NCBI RefSeq assembly: GCF_012034385.1
Contig: NZ_JAAVJB010000030.1
Coordinates: 1 to 36,740 of the forward strand
DNA from: Streptomyces spiramenti
Lineage (GTDB): Bacteria; Actinomycetota; Actinomycetes; Streptomycetales; Streptomycetaceae
DNA length: 36,740 nucleotides
Reading direction: 5' to 3'
In this document: piece after piece, positions 34,170-36,740 of the stretch
How the letters are laid out: the number at the start of each line of letters is the position of its first letter
How positions within the stretch are numbered: position 1 is the first letter of the stretch
Made by a program: the position numbers and the translations under genes
Notes under the pieces: generated by a model
The model's input: only the letters and a program-made list of their open reading frames with translations
Told to the model about the DNA's origin: nothing
Database searches by the model: none

Positions 34170-35512
34170 ACGCCCGCCCGCCGGGGCCCCGGCCGGCGGA
34201 GATGCCGAGGCTGCTGCGGATGCTGGTGACCGACCGCCTCGGGATGGTCCGGGAGGCCGCCCGGATCGGTGACGCCGTCCGCATCGCCGCCGGACCCCGC
34301 ACCATGTACGTGTTCAACCGCCCCGAGTACGCCAAGCACGTCCTGGCGGACAACGGCGCCAACTACCACAAGGGCATCGGGCAGGTGGAGTCGCGCGGCG
34401 CGCTGGGGGACGGCCTGCTGACCAGCGACGGCGAGGTCTGGCGCGAGCAACGTGAACTGCTGCGGCCCGCGTTCAGGCCGGGACGTGTCAACGCCCGCTC
34501 CGCGGTCGTCGCCGAGGAGACGGGCCGGCTGGTCCGGGAGCTGGCGGCGCGCGAGGGAACGGGGCCGGTGGACCTGCTCCAGCAGGTCACCGGCCTGACC
34601 CTGGGCGTGCTGGGCGGCGCGCTGCTGGAGACGGAGGTCCGGGACGACGGCCGCCTCGCCCACGACTTCGAAGCGGTCCAGGACCAGGCGCTGTTCGACA
34701 TGGTCACGCAGGGGGTGGTCCCCGGCTGGGTGCCACTGGGGTCCCGCCGCAGGTTCCGCGCGGCGCGACGGGACCTGAGCCGGATCGTCGGCGAGCTGGT
34801 CGCGGACCGGTCGGCGCGCATGGACGCCGCCGGCGGCGAGGACGACGCGCTGGCGCTGATGATCCGGGCGGCCCGTCGCCGACCGGACGCCGACGGGGCC
34901 CGCCGCATGCTCCGCGACGGCCTGGTGACGATGCTGCTGGCGGGCCACGAGACCACGGCCAGCACCCTGGGCTGGACGCTCTGGCTGCTGACCCGCCATC
35001 CCGCGACCCGGGACCGGGTCCGGGAGGAGGCCCGGGCCGTACTCGGCGAGAGGTTGCCCGAAGCGGCGGACCTCGGGGCGCTCACCTACACGACCCAGGT
35101 GGTCCAGGAGGCGCTGCGGCTCTACCCGCCGGTCTGGATGCTGCCGCGCGTGGCGGTGGCCGACGACGAGATCGGCGGGTACGCGGTGACGGCGGGAGCC
35201 GACGTGCTGGTCTCCCCGTACACGATGCACCGGCACCGCGAGTTCTGGGACCGGCCCGAGGAGTTCGACCCGGAACGCTTCGCAGCCGACCAGGTGGCCC
35301 GACGTCCGCGCTACGCCTACATCCCCTTCGGTGCCGGCGCGCGGTTCTGCGTCGGCAGCACCCTGGGCATGATGGAGGCGGTGTTCGTCACGGCCGTCGT
35401 CACGCGCGACCTGGACCTCGCGCTGCTGCCGGGCCACCGGGTCGTGCCCGAGCCGATGCTGTCGCTCCGGATGCGCGGCGAGCTCCCCGTCACGGTTCGG
35501 CGGGCGGCTTGA
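34166..35512 (+). CDS. sgcE7: Cytochrome P450 (SgcE7-like)
   Basis: Encodes 448 aa. GTG at 34166 overlaps the flavin-reductase stop. P450 marks: AGHETT in the I helix, QEALRLYPP (ExxR), PEEFDPERF, and heme loop FGAGARFCVG with Cys395. It belongs to the type resembling CYP102/fatty-acid-hydroxylase relatives that is common in 9-membered enediyne cassettes, where E7 P450s are thought to oxidise the nascent core. The exact step is unknown. It is last in the coupled E3-E7 chain and is followed by a strong hairpin. It is unrelated at close range to the P450 at 14.7-16.0 kb. Confidence 0.9.
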   Translation: MNARPPGPRPAEMPRLLRMLVTDRLGMVREAARIGDAVRIAAGPRTMYVFNRPEYAKHVLADNGANYHKGIGQVESRGALGDGLLTSDGEVWREQRELLRPAFRPGRVNARSAVVAEETGRLVRELAAREGTGPVDLLQQVTGLTLGVLGGALLETEVRDDGRLAHDFEAVQDQALFDMVTQGVVPGWVPLGSRRRFRAARRDLSRIVGELVADRSARMDAAGGEDDALALMIRAARRRPDADGARRMLRDGLVTMLLAGHETTASTLGWTLWLLTRHPATRDRVREEARAVLGERLPEAADLGALTYTTQVVQEALRLYPPVWMLPRVAVADDEIGGYAVTAGADVLVSPYTMHRHREFWDRPEEFDPERFAADQVARRPRYAYIPFGAGARFCVGSTLGMMEAVFVTAVVTRDLDLALLPGHRVVPEPMLSLRMRGELPVTVRRAA

Positions 35513-35516
35513 GACG

Positions 35517-35562
35517 GACAGGCCCGGTCGGCGGGGGCGACGCCCCCCCCGACCGGGCTGTC
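35517..35562. terminator. Bidirectional terminator hairpin
   Basis: GACAGGCCCGGTCGG (35517-35531) pairs, apart from one bulged G, with CCGACCGGGCTGTC (35549-35562), and the G/C run between them can extend the stem. It lies between the convergent stops of the P450 (35512) and the AraC regulator (35564). Confidence 0.8.
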
Positions 35563-35563
35563 G

Positions 35564-36331
35564 TCACACCAGGGCGCCGCCGCGCAGGTCCTGCAACGCC
35601 ATCAGGATCGGCGGGTCGACGACCGCCAGCGGGCGCATCGGGATCGCCACCCGGGCGAGGACGACACCCGGCTGGATGTACAGCGGTCCGTACCGGCCGA
35701 CCGAGACGACCGACTCGCCGTCGGTTCCCGACGGCGTGTTCTCCCGGCCGTACGGCACGGAGTGGACCAGGACGTACCAGCGGCCCGTGGGGAGGTCGTC
35801 GAGCTCGAACGCGCCCGGAGCGTCGAGCACCGTGCACCGGGCGGGTCGCCCCTGGGGCACCGGAGTCGGGAACAGCCCGAGGAAGCAGTAGCCGGGCAGG
35901 CGGTCGGGACCGATACTGACGGAACCGCGCAGCGTCGGCCCCGGCCGTGTGCCGGCTGCCTCCAGCCGGTCCGCATCGGCGGCGATGCCGGTGGAGAGGC
36001 CGCGGAGCTTCCGGAACATGCTCGGGGAGAGCCCGACGCAGGACTTGAACCGGGAACTGAACGTCCCCACGCTGCTGTACCCGACCTGGCTGCTGATGTC
36101 GGCGATGCTGAACTCGGTGTCCAGCAGCAGCCTCTTCGCCTCCTGCAGTCGGACGGCGGAGAGGTACCTGCCGGGGGAGGTGCCGGTGACGTCCCGGAAC
36201 ACCCTGGTGAAGTGGAACTTGCTGAACATGGCGGTGCGTGCCATGTCGTCTATGGTGAGTTCCTGGCCCAGGTTGGCGTGCATGTCGTCGATGACGCGGT
36301 GCACGGCTCTGGTGATGGCGGCGGAGGTCAC
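35564..36331 (-). CDS. sgcR2: AraC/XylS-family regulator with N-terminal HTH (SgcR2-like)
   Basis: Encodes 255 aa from GTG at 36331 with GGGAG six bases upstream. The tandem helix-turn-helix AraC domain is at residues about 5-105 (FSKFHFTRVFRDVTG and SIADISSQVGYSSVGTFSSRFK). The rest (about 125-255) is beta-rich, with a GAFELDDLPTGRWYVLV stretch that looks like a transthyretin-type or ligand-binding sandwich. HTH at the N-terminus is the reverse of the common AraC order. In C-1027, the AraC-type SgcR2 lies in an operon behind the StrR-like SgcR1 and both activate production. The same gene pairing and direction occur here, with a 2-bp gap. Confidence 0.86.
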   Translation of the reverse strand: MTSAAITRAVHRVIDDMHANLGQELTIDDMARTAMFSKFHFTRVFRDVTGTSPGRYLSAVRLQEAKRLLLDTEFSIADISSQVGYSSVGTFSSRFKSCVGLSPSMFRKLRGLSTGIAADADRLEAAGTRPGPTLRGSVSIGPDRLPGYCFLGLFPTPVPQGRPARCTVLDAPGAFELDDLPTGRWYVLVHSVPYGRENTPSGTDGESVVSVGRYGPLYIQPGVVLARVAIPMRPLAVVDPPILMALQDLRGGALV

Positions 36332-36333
36332 CT

Positions 36334-36740
36334 TCAGCTCCCGAGATGTGGGGGTCGGTTTCGAGGGTCGGTGCGGTCCGCGGTGTCCGTACCCGCGGAG
36401 TGTCCTTGGAACTTGCGCCGTGTCAGCTCCTCGCCGAAGCGCTTCCAGACGCGTGAGGACTGCAGCGCCACTTCGGCGACGGTCCCGGCGCGGTGCGGTG
36501 GCACGGCCTCGATGTGGCGCTGCCAGGTGTCGTCGAGCACCACGTGGCTGTGGAGCCACTGCAGCAGCCGACGCCCCGCCTCGCTCTGGCGGACCGAGGG
36601 GTCCGCGGCGAGGCGGCGCAACGCCTCGGTGGAGGCGCGCTGCTGGCGTCCACCGACGGGCGGCGGGAGGGTGTCCGCCGGCGGCGTCGGCGGCGGTGGG
36701 CCCGCAGCGCCGGGCGGTCCGCCGGAGTCCGCCTCCGCTC
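36334..36740 (-). CDS. sgcR1: StrR-like pathway activator, C-terminal part only (SgcR1-like)
   Basis: An open frame of 134 codons plus stop that runs off the right edge, so the start and DNA-binding part are missing. The visible part has a Pro/Gly-rich linker (about 30 residues) followed by a helical domain: ALRRLAADPSVRQSEAGRRL, then HRAGTVAEVALQSSRVWKRF. This pattern of small-molecule-cluster StrR/NovG regulators (ParB-like domain with a C-terminal helical domain) is recognised from memory. The stop is 2 bp before the AraC start, so the two are co-transcribed, as in sgcR1-sgcR2. Confidence 0.7.
   Translation of the reverse strand, partial: AEADSGGPPGAAGPPPPTPPADTLPPPVGGRQQRASTEALRRLAADPSVRQSEAGRRLLQWLHSHVVLDDTWQRHIEAVPPHRAGTVAEVALQSSRVWKRFGEELTRRKFQGHSAGTDTADRTDPRNRPPHLGS

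Noticed and set aside
1..36740. tRNA, rRNA or CRISPR array
   Set aside because: No cloverleaf with CCA-type end, no rRNA-like stretch and no regularly spaced repeats were noticed by eye on either strand. A covariance-model search would be decisive.

Overview
This window reads as a high-GC actinomycete, most probably Streptomyces or a close relative. Coding regions have near-saturated G/C third positions, many starts are GTG, neighbouring genes overlap as GTGA/ATGA, and there is a single in-frame TTA codon that I could find. Almost the whole window is one secondary-metabolite locus: a 9-membered enediyne chromoprotein cluster with a C-1027-like benzoxazolinate (anthranilate-derived) side-chain pathway. 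It continues beyond the right edge, where a regulator gene is cut, and may continue beyond the left edge.

Left part (1-8.6 kb): a secreted apoprotein of the neocarzinostatin/C-1027 family (minus strand, ending in a strong hairpin), a divergent 14-TM MFS exporter, a covalent-FAD oxidase and a three-domain methyltransferase (both minus), an epoxide hydrolase of the SgcF/NcsF type, and an odd solute-binding protein that lacks any signal peptide (both plus).

Middle part (8.6-17.0 kb, all minus): an overlapping operon, read in order, of a 4Fe-4S/FMN ADIC dehydrogenase (SgcG type), a PaaK/F390-synthetase-like adenylating enzyme, a chorismate-using anthranilate/ADIC synthase large subunit (SgcD type), a glutamine amidotransferase subunit, a second PaaK-like adenylating enzyme and a 70-aa protein. 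Upstream of it lies an O-methyltransferase-P450 pair. Together these supply chorismate -> ADIC -> 3-enolpyruvoyl-anthranilate, then hydroxylation, O-methylation and acyl activation or cyclisation.

17.2-20.2 kb (minus): an alpha/beta-hydrolase-fold protein that has lost its usual catalytic His, followed by an MMPL exporter. 20.5-22.1 kb (plus): a degenerate IS701-like transposase carrying the TTA codon, overlapping an HxlR regulator (SgcE1 type).

Right part (22.2-35.5 kb, plus): the enediyne warhead cassette E2-E3-E4-E5-PKSE-E10-E6-E7, almost every junction overlapping or within a few bases. It comprises two DUF1702-like paralogues, UnbV, UnbU, the iterative KS-AT-ACP-KR-DH-PPTase synthase, the hotdog thioesterase, a flavin reductase and a P450. 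The end (35.5-36.7 kb, minus) carries an AraC-type regulator preceded, 2 bp away, by the C-terminus of a StrR-like activator, the same pairing as sgcR1-sgcR2.

The genes form a self-consistent unit: core synthesis, bicyclic-core epoxide opening, a benzoxazolinate appendage, product sequestration by the apoprotein, export by two pumps, and at least four regulators. Deoxysugar and beta-tyrosine genes of the C-1027 kind are not in the window. No rRNA, tRNA, CRISPR array or intact insertion sequence was seen.
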